A program made the translations under genes and the position numbers. Positions 1-59,444 of a stretch of 64,000 nucleotides of DNA are shown here, piece by piece (position 1 is the first letter of the stretch; the number at the start of each line of letters is the position of its first letter). The stretch is taken from assembly GCA_963669155.1 (NCBI GenBank), contig OZ022588.1, positions 4,820,491-4,884,490 of the forward strand, read 5' to 3'. The notes beneath the pieces are model-generated. The model was not told the DNA's origin and made no database searches. It saw nothing but the letters and a program-made list of their open reading frames with translations. The DNA comes from Arbacia lixula. Lineage: Eukaryota > Echinodermata > Echinoidea > Arbacioida > Arbaciidae.

Positions 1-146
1 GGCGTCAATGCATCACCTAACCGGTCTGACACAGCATGCGCAAGCACGCGCATAATACCGTCTACCACCGTACTGTAGCACCCCATATCTGCTCTCATTA
101 TATGCAAAGTGATCGTGAAGTGGTGGAACAGCACAGGTGAAGAAAG
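1..146. promoter_or_regulatory. CpG-rich patch with NRF1-like motifs and a possible non-coding exon end
   Basis: The segment has several CpGs in an otherwise CpG-poor region. It carries GCATGCGCAAGC (34-45) followed by CACGCGCAT, close to the NRF1 consensus, and an octamer-like ATATGCAAAG near 99. A donor-like AAAG|GTAAGA lies at 143-152. It could be the core promoter and non-coding first exon of the + strand C3-like gene, or the start of a gene leaving the window to the left. A second CpG-rich block (about 340-450) has no recognisable coding exon. Direction is not decided by the sequence. Confidence 0.35.
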
Positions 147-3100
147 GTAAGAAATATTGTTGTAAGATTTTGTCAAAAAACTACTCAGTAAGATATTGAA
201 TCGTATCAAACGGTAACTTCGTGTGGAATCTAGGAACATGAAATGGGGTATCGGTGTGCATATTTACTTGGTGTCTACGGGAACATAAAATTTCTTTAAA
301 TGCATTTCAAGTAAGTTTTGGAAGATGTCTCTGTCTTTTGGCCCGCCGCCAGCTGCAGCGCCAGTTGTCGTCTGTCTGAATCTCTCATCTATGGTACCCG
401 CCGAGGCGTAGGCGGGGACACGGTGCGACGACAGACACTAGTATCTGAGCTGCTCGTCTAGCCTGGAATTATCTAAACCAACTGAACGCTGAGGCCGAAC
501 CTAAACGTTGCTTAACATTTAAAGAACAACTTTCAAGGATGTGGGCATAGACTCTGGTTCACCTTGCAGTAGCACAGCTCTCTTTTGTGTTCAAATGTTT
601 GTTATTGAAACCCATATCTACTTATCAGTCAGAATGCTAATAGTGATAATCATGACAATGATGTACACTAACTTATTGTTGTGACCAAGTTCAAATTCAA
701 GTCCTGGCAGAAGCCAAAGGGACAATGGCCGTTAGGTAGGTCTATTACTTAGTATGACAATGCTGGTTTGACCTATCAGTATAACAATAACACTAGTAAG
801 ACTCTAGTCTCTATGCTCAATCTGGACTAACTGCATTGGGCATGAAGTGAAAACCATAAAATACATTGTAATTTGATTCTGTCATAATGATATAAACATC
901 ATTTTGTGATCTGGGAAGCACTTTATACAGTGTGACAGAATCAGAGGAATTCATTTTTGGGTTTATGTGCACTTTTAAGTCTACATGGGTGTAATGTGAG
1001 TTTAACCTCTCCGTAGAACGAAAAATCAGTCTGTGTAGGTCGTTGGATCGCTGAGATTGCATCTGCTGGCTCATCTGAACACTTGGGGGGTATGCCAAAA
1101 TGATGTGATTTTGATTAAAGAATGCCCCGTATGAGACGGTCTAATTCCTGTCTAACCTCTTCCTTTCCTCCGAGCATAGCAGGAACCAGAGGGTATCTGG
1201 TGAATCATTATATACTTCACATATTGGAAGTAGACTGGCTTGAGGTTGATTTGTAACTTGGGGTGGTATTCCAAAATGCTCACTTCTAAAAGGAGAAATT
1301 TTATTTTAACTCCTTTTTTCCCCCCTCCTATTATGTCTCCTTACTGCCATCCAAAACCCCTCCCAATTTTCTTGTAACTTTATAGATATGCAAATTAGCA
1401 AGTTGAATAAATTGATATTCCACTCTGTGTGCATGAAAGGATTTAAGAGAATAATTAGGAGAGCCACCCCCTGTCCTGGCCAGTAATAACAGAAAAAACG
1501 AACAGGCATTGGGTGCGTAGGAGTGTGTACAAGATATTTGCATGTCCACAGAGTTAGGAAGAAACCTGGGGGAAAGTTACTGTGAGATTTCTTCATCGTG
1601 ATTGGATGTTCATAAATAAAAATACTGTCCATTAATTACAAAATGCCACAAACCCAGTCTAATTTGCGTTAGGAGCATCATAGCAGGACATTTTTGAACA
1701 CCAATTTGGGCTCTCTTAGGCACCTCCTAACTTTGGGAAGTTAGAAGAAAACTTCACAGAAAACTTTGGACGAATTTAGGAATACCACCTTTCATGTGTA
1801 ACTTGGACAGTGAAAAATAGGTTTAGCCCCTGCAATAGCATAATGAACCCCTGAAAAAAATTTTTTTTCCTCAATAGGGTACAATGCATTACTTGGTTCT
1901 AGGTCTATAATGCCATCGACTTGAAAAGAACCCTGTTCAAATGATTTTTTCCGCCTTTGAAGTTCTGACTTGTACATTAAATAATTTCCAGGCCTGAGGA
2001 GCCATTAAATGTTTGTTGTTTCATTAAAAATTATGCAGATTTGAAGAAGACATCTTATTTACATTATTAAAGGTAAACAGCAGAAACATTTCTCTTGTGT
2101 GAATTTAGGTGATGTGAAACAGATTTAGAACTTTGTAAAATGATTATTATGATTTGACCTAGTAGTTTTTAAGGTAGAGATCATCATGAATGTAAAAGAA
2201 ATTGTACAATTAAAAGTGCAAAAAATTAATGTCAGTGGAAACGCCTAGAGAGAAAAAAGAAGGAGCAAGAAACATAGCACAATCATTAGGGTGGCTTAGT
2301 GGTAACTGCTGAACATCCTCTCTTCTAAAATATTACTGTGATGTGGCACTAAAGGCTAAGTCGCAATATGGTTGTTATTATTGGATTTTAACCTTTTTAC
2401 ATTTCTATGCCCCAGAGAGACAAAGTTTACTTCGCCTCTATTGTGCAACTGATTATCATCTTGTTTTGTCTTTGTCTAATCTAATAGAACTTGGTGGAGG
2501 CTTTTTATTCCATCTCAAAGAAGGGGGAAGGTGGGGGAGGGGGAGTAGATAGAGGAAGTAGCATTGCGTGAAATAGCCCTTCTCATTTATGGAATGTTAC
2601 ATTCTATGGCAGATATTTCACAATCAGCCAGGGATACAATTCTTTTGCGTAGCAACGGAGATCGCGATATTTAGGGTTATTTTCGCAAGTGGGCGAGACA
2701 CAATATTGCTAATGCCTTGTCTTTTTACAGATGATCTAAAGGTGACATGCTGGTATCCGTTTTGCCGACATCGAATATAAAGTTGTCTAAATGCCACAAT
2801 AAGAAAATACTGTTTCTAAATGTCCTACAGAATATTAAGGGAACTCAAGTAATCTCACATTGACCTTAACATTTCAAATGGGATTTTTGTTAGGTCATCT
2901 AAACATGTAGTCTAGTACCTGTAGATCCTTGTACTCAGTGCACTGATATTGTCATTAGCAATAGAAACTATAATGACTAATCTGATTAGGCAAACGTGAG
3001 AAGAAAGTTATTTGTGTTTATAAATCTTCATCTCTGTAATCTTGCTCTTTCATTCTTCACAAACTGGACCTATGTGGCCGAGTTGTGGTAAATACAGTGT

Positions 3101-5884
3101 TTCACAGACTTTTATTGCAAAACCAAAATGCAATTTAAAGACGGGTATTGTGCAAGTTTTGTTTTTTTGTAATAAGCTTTCCATGTACATTTTGTGTCAA
3201 GCTTTTTATACACGTCACAATTGTACATCAAACCCAATTCAGCCTTCGGACTACGACGTTTGAATTAATAAAAACCTTTCAATTCTATTTGATTTTATCT
3301 TCAAATTGGCAACACTCCCTTTAAGATTGGGTATCATACACATGACAACACAGAAAGTTTGCATAAATGTTTTTTAACAAAAGTCAAGTACGCTAGGTGT
3401 AATGTACTGTAATGTTCTCCCAAAACATTGGCAATGAAACAGCAACATGTGTTCGTTTAGAGTCATTTGCGGTTTTCTTGTCGCCATTGTGTTTTCATTG
3501 TTTATAGGAAATTGTTCCCATTTGCTTGTAATTTGTGAGTACTTTGGAAAATTTCAAACCATTGCGCGTGTTTATTCAGCCCGCCCTGTCAGGAAATTCA
3601 AGCGAAATTTGGACCACACCCCTCTGTGATGCAGTTTCCGCTTGAAAGTGAAATCAGGCTCAAACACGGCTCGGGTTTCAAAGTATTAAGACGAGCAAGG
3701 TCATCGACCGGTTCTTGGAGGGGCAGTTTACATGAATGGATGGAAAGGAATGATGGGCAAGCACGATAAACACATCAGTGAAATTTTGAGAAAATTTGTT
3801 GAGGGAAAACTGTTAATATGTGCGACGGTTCAAGATTCCGACATGTCCATGAGATGTGTACGTGCAGTGCAGATCATGCGACGTGAGGTGTCATGGGAGA
3901 GGTCCTCAGAAGTGTAAACACAATGGCGCATAGTACAATTGGCAGTGGCAGAGTGTCTTCAAATGGTTTAACATGTGTTAATATTGAGTAAAGCCCACAC
4001 ATTATCAGATTGGTCATACTGACCTTGATTATGGATGCTGTGTGCATTATGTTTGTTTACATGGGTATGTATTACAAGACTAGATAAAGTATACAAATGG
4101 TAATGCATTTTTAAGACCAATAATAAATCGTTTAATAGCAAATTGTAATATCACTAATGTAAAAAAATATATATATATTTTTTAACAACTGCATATGATG
4201 TCATTTCTTTAAGTCCAGGGATGCATCAAGGATATATTTAACTAGGTTTCAGTCGTAAAAAATCTCTTTGATGACTAAAACTATATTGTCTCATTGATGC
4301 CTCTTTCTTAGAACATTTCACTGTGATTGACTGTGATGTCAATTTTTGATGACTGTTCATGACTAAATGGTGAAGCATTGAGGCCTGAATGAGTGATGAT
4401 CAAATGATGCTTCATGTTGACCAATAGTTTCAAACAGGACCTAATTTAACAAATAATGACTAATTCAATACAATGTTGGTTTTATCCATAAAAGGCATTT
4501 CCATGTTTTATGCTGAATGACAATTTGCATATGAAATTACAATTGGAAAAACATAGGGTAAGACATAAAAAAACCCAGGGTAAGACAATAAGACTTAAAA
4601 CTATTATGAATTTACAAAAATGAAATTGTTTTGGAAAGGGACAATGCAATTAATTGTAGATATTTGATTAAATCACAAAATAACATCTAATAGATGATTT
4701 GCTTTGTTAACAACAATGAGTTTGAAGTATTGTATGTTCCTATTTCACAAACAATATGCACCAATAATTGCCAACATTTCAAATACAGGAGCTGTGCAAT
4801 CACAGTCATACTGCCCAACCCCCCCCCCCCCCCCCCCGCCCTTCATGTAAATACTCAGGGTTAAATTTGTTATTAGTTATTTTAGCCATTAAAGACAGTG
4901 TGTTCCTTTTGCAGATTAAAAAAATACAATTTTTTTCAAAGCCATGGAAAATATAAGAAAATACTGAAATCAGAATTTCCCTTCAGTAATAGAACTGGAA
5001 ACCGACTTTGAGGATTAAAATGCACATTGCGGCTTTTCGCACTGCTGTGATCCGTTGACCGATATACTGAGTGGTGAATACGGTATATTAAAGTAAACTA
5101 TGATCCTTGACTCCTTATGATTTTTTTTTTCAAACGTAAACGGGTCATATTTCACTTTTCCTGCAAAGGTTCTTGAAGCTTTGACCAAGATTTCATGCAT
5201 GTTATAGTGAGGATATACTGATTTCTGCTGAGTTTCATGACTTTTGCAAATGGGTTTCCCTGTTTTTAATGCCTATGTTCGAGATATTTTGTGGACCACC
5301 GGCTGGTACCCTAATCTTCAGGCACAGCCTCTATTGTGTCTCCGACTCTCCCCATCTCAGCTCTCAAAATATGACCCTGAAAGTATACTGTAGCTACAGC
5401 CCTCGTTCCAGAGCTCTTCATATTTTGATACACTGCATGTAGCCTATCCTGGCACTGTCTGCAGGGTAAAAATGAATTCAAAATTTTCAGGGGCTACTTT
5501 TCGAGTGCATTGGCCAATTGGGCTACAATTTTACATTGTGTCTATGGGAATTTTGAGGGCTCTTTTACGCATCAAGGGGGCGAAATCACCCTGAGCCCAC
5601 ATGTATTTTTTTCCCTGACTGCACCAGAAGATGATCACATGACAACAAACTCAAGATTCTAATTAGAACACTTGTCTGTGTAAGAATGAAGGTTAAAATG
5701 TAATTTGTTTGAATTCCTCAATTGAAATCACCAAAACTGAAACTAACAACAACGACAACAAAAATCTGATTCCTGAATGCTGACTATTGCAGGTCTTTTT
5801 GCTGGTTGTGAAATGCTCCCTATATTTTAAACTGTTTGTTTTCAATGATAATTTTGTAGTCAGTCAGCTTAACCAACCGGATTC

Positions 5885-7085
5885 AAAACACAGATTTTCC
5901 TAGTACAGTAGCAGGGACTCCAGCAACTTCTCTTTTTCTAAGAAAAGAGTAATATTAAGTTACGTCAGTAAACCACATACTTCTTTAGAGAGACAAATAA
6001 CATACTACATGCAGGTCATGTTTCTTTGTGTGTGTTTGATTGCGTGATCTTTACCCACTTTTCTTGTGGGTTAGGGTGGCCGGTGGCACATCGACCATTT
6101 TCAGGATGTGTAATTAGTTCATTTACACAGTCATGTACGTCTATAATGAGAACAGCACATTTAATGGAATCGAACAATTTCGCTCTCTTTTCTTGGAATT
6201 TCACAATACATGTAGACCTCTAGCACATACATGACATGACTTAATGTGCAAAAAGAAAGCAGCAGTATTGCATTAGAAAGAAAGTGTATTCAAAGGTATG
6301 TTTCAATGAATAGTGGTGAAAATGGAAAAAAACATGGGCCGCAATGTTTGCTCCCCCACAATTCCCATCACAGTTTATTGGCTGTAACATGGCAAGGTTG
6401 AATACAATCATGACTTAAGGCCATTCAATGCTCTGCATCGTACAGTATATTGCAGCAATCCATACAGCCCATTCCTTTGATTTGAAACTTCAGTGATTTC
6501 TTTAATATATTTGTTAAATGTCAAACAGCATTCAAACTGCATACATCTGCCAGTTTTCAGTTTACTTTTCAGTGACTTTTATTTATTCTAAGACCATTAT
6601 TTTTCCAGGTTTAAAAATTCAAATGCAAATTCTGCTATTGCAAGTTTTCAGTGTCCTTGGTGATTTTCCTAGAAAACTAGTAGAGAGTCCAAGCGACTTC
6701 TTATTTTCTAAGAAAAGAGTAACACTAAGTGAAGTTGGTAAACCACAAAAAAATACTATCTGCAGTTATTATTTTTTTTTATTGTTTGATCTTGACCTAC
6801 TTTTCTTGTGGGTTAGGGTGGCATATCACTCATTTTCAGGATGTGTAATTAGTTCATTTACTTGATAGTGTACAATATTATGTCTATAATGAGAACAACA
6901 GACTGAATTGAATTGAATAAATATGGTCTTTTCTTGGAAATTGTCTTAGCTCACAATTACAATACACATGTGCTACTAGCACATAAATGAAATTACTAAA
7001 TACGCAAAAATAAGCAGCAATATAATAGGTTTGTTCAAAGGTATAATGTTTCAATGAATAATAGTGAAAATGGAAATAAACATGG
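5885..7085. repeat. Imperfect tandem duplication, period about 765 bp
   Basis: About 5885-6335 and 6655-7085 share the same ordered landmarks: TTTTCCTAG, TTTCTAAGAAAAGAGTAA, GGTAAACCACA-like, CTTTTCTTGTGGGTTAGGGT, TTTTCAGGATGTGTAATTAG and TTTCAATGAATA. Divergence is moderate, with many small indels. No coding frame is kept between the copies. Confidence 0.7.
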
Positions 7086-7824
7086 TTTAAACATTAGTTG
7101 TGCAAACATCACTAAATGTAAGGTTTGGGGGCCTTTTAAAGTCATATTTTGAAGGAAAAAGTGATCTCAGATGAAAAACTTGTTACTTGGTTTGCAACAG
7201 GAAAAATGAATAAGACAAGAAATTATTGAACATATACCAATGGATGAATTTAAATGTCTTCTTATACCAGGCATTTTCAGTCATACTCAAAAGGAAAAGA
7301 ACCAAATGTAACCAAAAGTTTTTATGTTAAAGCTCTTTTCAAGAACAATACCAGCAGTTAAATGTTTTCAGTTTGTTTTTTGCACTGCAATACTTGCATA
7401 CCATTTTAACCGCAAGGCAAGATTATATTTTCTAATGGGTATGGCTCCCTGAAATGTATCAATAACAGCTTTCTAAATCAAAATAACATACATCTGCTTT
7501 GACACTATGGTCCATGAAAGTTATTATTATATATTATTATCTAAAATGTAACATTACTAACCATGGAATTGCCATTGTCAAGAAAAAGGCTTCACACTGA
7601 TGAAAGATCGCGTCATGACAAGTTTCCAGAAAATGGCTCCAAACATCTTGGGAAACAGATTTGGAGTTAAATCGGAAATACAGAACTTTCCTCTGAGAGC
7701 AAAGATGACATTTTTTCGTTGTGAGTCTGACTCTGAGAAAAGCTATCATTAACAAATCAAAACTTTTGTCATGGATAAGAGTATTACTACTAACACTGTA
7801 TTCGCACCAACTCTCATCCAAACA

Positions 7825-7825
<1 letters not shown>

Positions 7826-7861
<36 letters not shown>

Positions 7862-8148
7862 CACAGAATGTACATGTAGCTTCTGATTGGTCGGAGGTTT
7901 ACTCCGTAGGAAGTGATTAAGCCTTATTTGGCAATGGGCATGCATGGCTAGCTACCCAAGCTACGATGAAGGAGCACAATAGGCCCAACCAAGTTGGTAG
8001 AGGGAACGCAAAGTTGCAGTGCTTTATGCCCCCTTTTCCCTCCACCAATACCAGTAGCTCTACATGTATGTATATACAGCATGAGGGAAAGTTTCCTCTG
8101 TGTGTGTGTTTGTGTGTGTCTGTGTGTGTGTTTGTGTGTGTGGTGCGT
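7826..8148. repeat. (AC)n and (TG)n microsatellites
   Basis: A near-pure AC run at about 7830-7859 and an interrupted TG run at about 8098-8145 lie 240 bp apart on the same strand. They are therefore complementary and could pair. They produce spurious His/Thr- and Cys/Val-rich reading frames that are not genes. Confidence 0.9.
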
Positions 8149-8387
8149 GCACGCATGTGAGAGGGATGTGCTCATATCGGGAACCTGTGGGTGTTGACGT
8201 CAGAGAGAAGCTGTACCTTCAGAGAGAAAGGTTGGAGCTTGCCGCATGCTGCAATTGGAATGATCAATATTTGCTGCTGGCGTTTGTGCTTATGATGCGC
8301 TGTAATCACGTGCAAACACCACAAACATATCTATTTCACACCACAAACTTTCATCTATTCAGATCAGGATAATTACTGACATTGTCT

Positions 8388-8630
8388 TATTTATATTTGG
8401 ATCCTACAGGTTGTGCAGACGTTACTGGATTTTGCTAAGCATTGGACAGAGGATTAAGACTGATAACTGGAGCTTTCCTGCGTGACAAGTGTGTCTTAAA
8501 CTTTAGTGGAATCTTCAACAAGCAAGAGAGAGAGAAAGAGGGCAAAGGACAAATTTAAGCCAAGTATAGAGAGGGAAGAAGCGAAGGATCAAGGGAAGAA
8601 GGATCAAGGGAAGACGAGAGGAGGAGGAGG
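8388..8630 (+). promoter_or_regulatory. 5' UTR and acceptor or TATA-like start region of the C3-like gene
   Basis: Two readings are possible. In one, ATCCTACAG|GTTG (acceptor ending 8409) begins a 221-nt 5' UTR segment spliced from an upstream non-coding exon. In the other, TATTTATATTTGG (8388-8400) is a TATA-like box with transcription starting about 25-30 bp downstream. The segment before the ATG is purine-rich (AGAGAGAGAAAGAGGG, then GAGGAGGAGG), typical of UTR rather than coding sequence. Confidence 0.4.
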
Positions 8631-55366
<46,736 letters not shown>

Positions 55367-57825
55367 TTTCAGTCTCTGTCTACAACAACAACAACAACAA
55401 AGCTCTGTACAATCACACTGCTTTTCTGTCTTTATATGTTTCCATGGTGAAAGGGAACCAAGGTCAATGAATTTCTCCTCAATTGCCCCAAATGGCTCGA
55501 AAATGAGTTTTTCATGATAACTGATCCAAGCTCTTAAGTGTTGGCATCAAGAGAATAAGACTTAGTTGTTTGTTTTTGTTATACAGTACAGATATATATA
55601 TGTGCTTTTATGATGAAATGTGATGTAATGCTTGCAAAAAAATCATGCTATGACTTGAGGTTACATATTATTCGTATACAAGTCACAAAAGAAACAAATT
55701 TTAGGTGCACGTTTTTGGCATGTTTATTTACCATTTTCATACATATTCCCGTAACTTATAACTTCTTATTTATTTGCTCATTTTTGGGGAATGAAATACT
55801 TTTTTAACATGAACATTGATAATGCTTTAAAGCTTATAATCTTCAATGTACGAGAGGGCCTTATTGGTTTAAAGATCTGAGGACGATGTGACATTTACAC
55901 ATTTACACTGAACTTCACACATTTTGATGGGTTTCTTACGAGTACTAAGCTTTACCTGTACTCATGTTTTTCTGTCATTTTCATTTTTTGGTAATTTATG
56001 CCATTCCTTGTGTAAGCTTTTCCCTTGTACATATTCATAATTTTATCGTTCCTATACATGTATGTACTATTTGTGGCTGAAATGAAATATGTATAGCACA
56101 ACTTTTTTACCATTCCTACGAAGGCAGTTCATATGTGTTCCATAAATTTATTTCTAAATCGTCTTCAAGATGTATCAAAATCTTACTTTACATTGGTTGT
56201 CCTGTCTTTTCATAATTTGTCTGTTTTTTTATGATTATATTACTTTACATACCATTGATGTGATTTTGTAGTCTTGCTCATGTGGTGCTGTGTAAACAAT
56301 ACACAGGATATAGTGCATGGGGCACTGTAAATGAAACACAGCTTTTCTTTAACATCATCATCTTATATGTAAATACGATTTGGCATATTTAGTAGCTGTT
56401 TTTATGTTTCATAATACAAAAGTCAAGCCTTCATTGATTTGTTTAATCTTTCTTATGTCACTCATTTCTGTTAAAGCCATTTTAGACAGAAATGCCTGTT
56501 ATATGTAGAGTGCCTTGTAAAAGTCTTCCTGGTTTTGCTAACTTATTTCTTTAAAAAAAAAATGTTTTCATAAGGAAAATCTGGCTTTTATGCCGTGTAT
56601 GTAATATTTATATAAATGTACAGTTATAAAATGTAGAGTAATGGGGTGAGGTTTTCAAAAGAGTTTTTGACAATTTGGAAGAAAACCCCAAATGATGGAG
56701 TTATTAAGCAAAAGCATGCATAGTTGTGTTGTGTAAATTGAAATATATTTATTGTGAATCATAGCTTATTCATGCATTTGTTGCCTTTTAGGACACTTAT
56801 ATTTCACCTTGTACTACTAGATTCTCAGAACTTATCTGAAAATCTTGGCATTTGTTATTATGATACGCATACATAAAAGCATAAAATATACAAAAAGGTT
56901 AACAGTTCAAGTATTCCTTTTGATATATGGTGAAATTCGCTTTGAAATAATCCTTTTTGTGCTTTTCTTGATAAGGCAGCATATGAATTGTTATTCATGA
57001 AACTGTTGAAAATCCTTCTCCTCCCGGAACTTATAGAGTGGAGAAATACTCCTTCATATCACATTTTGAGTGACATTTTATTTCATTAATGACTTCCCTA
57101 TTCATGGAGAAAATGTTAGAACAAATTATTGATAGATTGGGGGGGGGGGGGGCACATATGTTTCTGTCTCCCCATGGAATATCACACTCTGTATAAATAT
57201 ATCTGAGAGGTAGTAAAATATTATACATGTATTGTCCATGGGAAGAGGGCATAATATTCCATGTTAAAGGTCGCGGTACAATTCAACATTTTATAAAATG
57301 TTCCCCATACACTAAGGTTTGAAATATGTTATTGTAATTGCAGTTGATGTTTTTTCTTTAATTTTGTGTGTATTATGGGAGTATGGAGGCATTATACGTC
57401 AGCTTGTTTTGTATGAAGCGCAGATGAAACTTCAAAAAAAGTCATTATTTATTTCTAGAAATCATAACTGAAGGTAATATTTTTACTCTAAAATGTTTGC
57501 TCTAAAATGTGATGAAATACTAGGTAGGCCTACATGTATCCAATATGTAAAATGTCAACACAGACAGCTGGCTTTATCCTTGAATGTACTAGTTCAATCT
57601 GACAAGTAGATTTTGTCATTAATCTGTTTAAAAAGAACATTATGTCAACTCTGTATATGGTGCATATGCACTATACTGCACATTGTAATTTTCTACAATA
57701 ATCATATTTTTGTTAACAGTTAAAAATGCTTTAATTATTTTTTAAAAAATGAAATAATCTTCATGCATTTGAAATAGCATATTGGAAACAACACATTGTA
57801 AAGAATAAACAAAAAAACTATGCAA
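55367..57825 (+). other. Probable 3' UTR of the C3-like gene
   Basis: About 2.4 kb of AT-rich, non-coding DNA with no foldback elements, unlike the introns and the DNA beyond. It ends at AATAAA (57804-57809) followed by an A-rich stretch, the best polyadenylation candidate. The early part contains an AAC run (about 55383-55399). A G-run near 57139-57151 is the only low-complexity block. Confidence 0.6.
57804..57809 (+). terminator. Candidate polyadenylation signal AATAAA
   Basis: Canonical hexamer at the end of the repeat-free 3' region, followed by a GT-rich stretch (TGGTATGAGTTTGTGTGGTGG) some 70-100 bp downstream. Earlier variant signals exist, so the exact transcript end is uncertain. 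Confidence 0.5.
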
Positions 57826-58039
57826 CTTGATGGATTTCTTCGATTATTATTTTATTAATGTGATTCTATTTTACTGGTGGACATTGGTATGAGTTTGTGT
57901 GGTGGATTTATGGACTTATGGTTCAAGTAAAAAGAGAGCAGTGGTAGAGATTATAAGACCTGTAATCAATCCAGGACTGTTGTCAGCACGGGTCCCTATC
58001 TCGTTTGATTTTGAAGATTTTATCATTTTGGTGATGAGA

Positions 58040-58285
58040 AAGAGCAGGCTGAGATAATATGGTCACGTGGCTCTGAGAGAAGGAACGTAGTCGCTCCGCA
58101 GAATACAAAATTTCACAGTTGTTGGAAGGAATCCCACGTGGGAGACCTTGTGAGACATGGGAGGAAACAATCAGAGAAGACAGAAAAGTGTTGAACATTA
58201 CCAACATTGGCCAATATGGCAGGACAGTATGGAGGAGAGCCATCAAGGAAATGAACGGTCTAACCTCACAAAATGGGAAAATAGA
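58040..58285 (+). mobile_element. Decayed 3' end of a non-LTR retrotransposon reverse transcriptase
   Basis: On the + strand, two shifted frames give an RLR(stop)YGHV start, then a LLEGIPRGRP / ETWEETIREDRKVLN / GQYGRTVWRRAIKEM pattern. This is the familiar C-terminal tail of many LINE-type reverse transcriptases (GHV..G-x-R-x-x-G-R-P-x-x-x-W..R-x-x-W-R-x-x-I). Interrupted by stops and frameshifts; no intact domain. The rest of the element is absent. Confidence 0.75.
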
Positions 58286-58454
58286 CTGATTGTTGATGAT
58301 GGACAGATTCTTTTCCTGTGATCCTGAAATCAAAGAGGAATGGGACGTGTGTTGATGGCAGAATTTGTCTGCCATTAAAAACTGTTTCCATAACTCTTTA
58401 TCACTGCTATCCCTTACTTAGTATACAAATAGATGACCTGGTAGCATGTGCAAA

Positions 58455-58830
58455 AAGAAGAGGATGTAGAAAGAAGGAAAAGAAGAGGGATTTGAGGGTG
58501 GTGAAAGAGAGATGGAGAAAGGAAAGGTGAGGAGTGTAGAAGGGAGAGAAGGAAGAGTGGGATGAGAACAAGAAGGAGGAGGAAAGAGAAGGAGGAGAGG
58601 AGAGAGAACATGGCGAGAGGGAAGGGAAGAAAGAGGAGAGGAGAGAAGGAGGATGAATAGATGAAGGGGTGAGAGAAGGAAGAGGTGGAGAAGGAGGAGG
58701 AGATGACAGAGAACATGGGGTGAGAGGGAAGGGAAGAAGGCGGAGGAGGAGGAGGAAAAAAGGATGAATAGATGAAGGAGCGACAGAAAAAGAGAAGAAC
58801 GGGGAGAAGAAAGGAGGATAAGATGAAGCA
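58455..58830. repeat. Purine-rich GGAGAA minisatellite
   Basis: About 375 bp A/G-rich with a higher-order unit of roughly 115-120 bp: GAGAACATGG, GAGAGGGAAGGGAAGAA and GGATGAATAGATGAAGG occur twice in order. Lys/Glu and Ser/Leu/Phe frames over it are artefacts. Confidence 0.88.
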
Positions 58831-59407
58831 AAATGGTGCAAGCCCAAATGAATGAGCTTAATCTGGTTTAAATTAAACATTTTATGCTTACTTCACATTT
58901 CAACAAATCATGATTCAACATTAGTGTTATTTAATCGATATTCATTATAAATTTCAATAAATGAAATAATACATATTACTAAATAAGTTCTCACATTTCC
59001 TTTACAAACCCTAACCCTAACCCTGGGTCTACGTACGTCTTCAATTGAAAAGATAATTTTATGAAATCACAGTGCGAACTATATCATAGCAATAATCATA
59101 TAGGGCTAAATATTTGGCAATGTATAAAATACTGACAATTAAATATACTGAACAGAAACAACAATTAATCAAGCAAATACCCCCATATTATCATACTGGG
59201 GTACGTGATATCTGCAGAAGAAAAAATAAAGCTGAAGCCAAAACTGTTTCAGCTGAGTCAATTCGTATTCTGAAAACTGTCCATACGACAAAACTACAAC
59301 AAAAATGTTATGGATCGTAGGTCAAAATTTAGGGAAGAACTTAAGTCGAAACTTAAGTTTGTTCTCAGAATACCACGCTTGATGAATGTCGTGACAAGGA
59401 AATATTA

Positions 59408-59441
<34 letters not shown>

Positions 59442-59444
59442 TGG
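59408..59444. repeat. (GA)n plus G-run
   Basis: Pure GA array followed by nine G. Similar in build to the tracts at 20590 and 29376. Confidence 0.9.

Larger units (their letters stand above)
147..8409. other. No protein gene seen: upstream region or 5' intron
   Basis: I find no open frame here with family motifs or paired splice sites. The stretch is AT-rich and holds a poly-C run (about 4819-4837), a tandem duplication at about 5.9-7.1 kb (listed separately), an AC-dinucleotide run (about 7830-7859) and a GT-rich run (about 8098-8145). If the donor at 147 pairs with the acceptor at 8409, all of this is one large 5' intron of the C3-like gene. Confidence 0.6.

Noticed and set aside
817-1098. 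93-residue minus-strand frame starting MAYPPSVQMSQQMQSQ
   Set aside because: Looks protein-like at its start, but it has no flanking donor or acceptor of quality and overlaps a short inverted repeat (GATTCTGTCA..TGACAGAATC).
2288-2312. GGGTGGCTTAGTGGTAACTG resembling a tRNA A box
   Set aside because: No B box at the proper distance and no cloverleaf; a tRNA-derived SINE remnant is possible but unsupported.
58407-58880. 157-residue minus-strand frame rich in Ser, Pro and Phe
   Set aside because: Lies wholly on a purine minisatellite.
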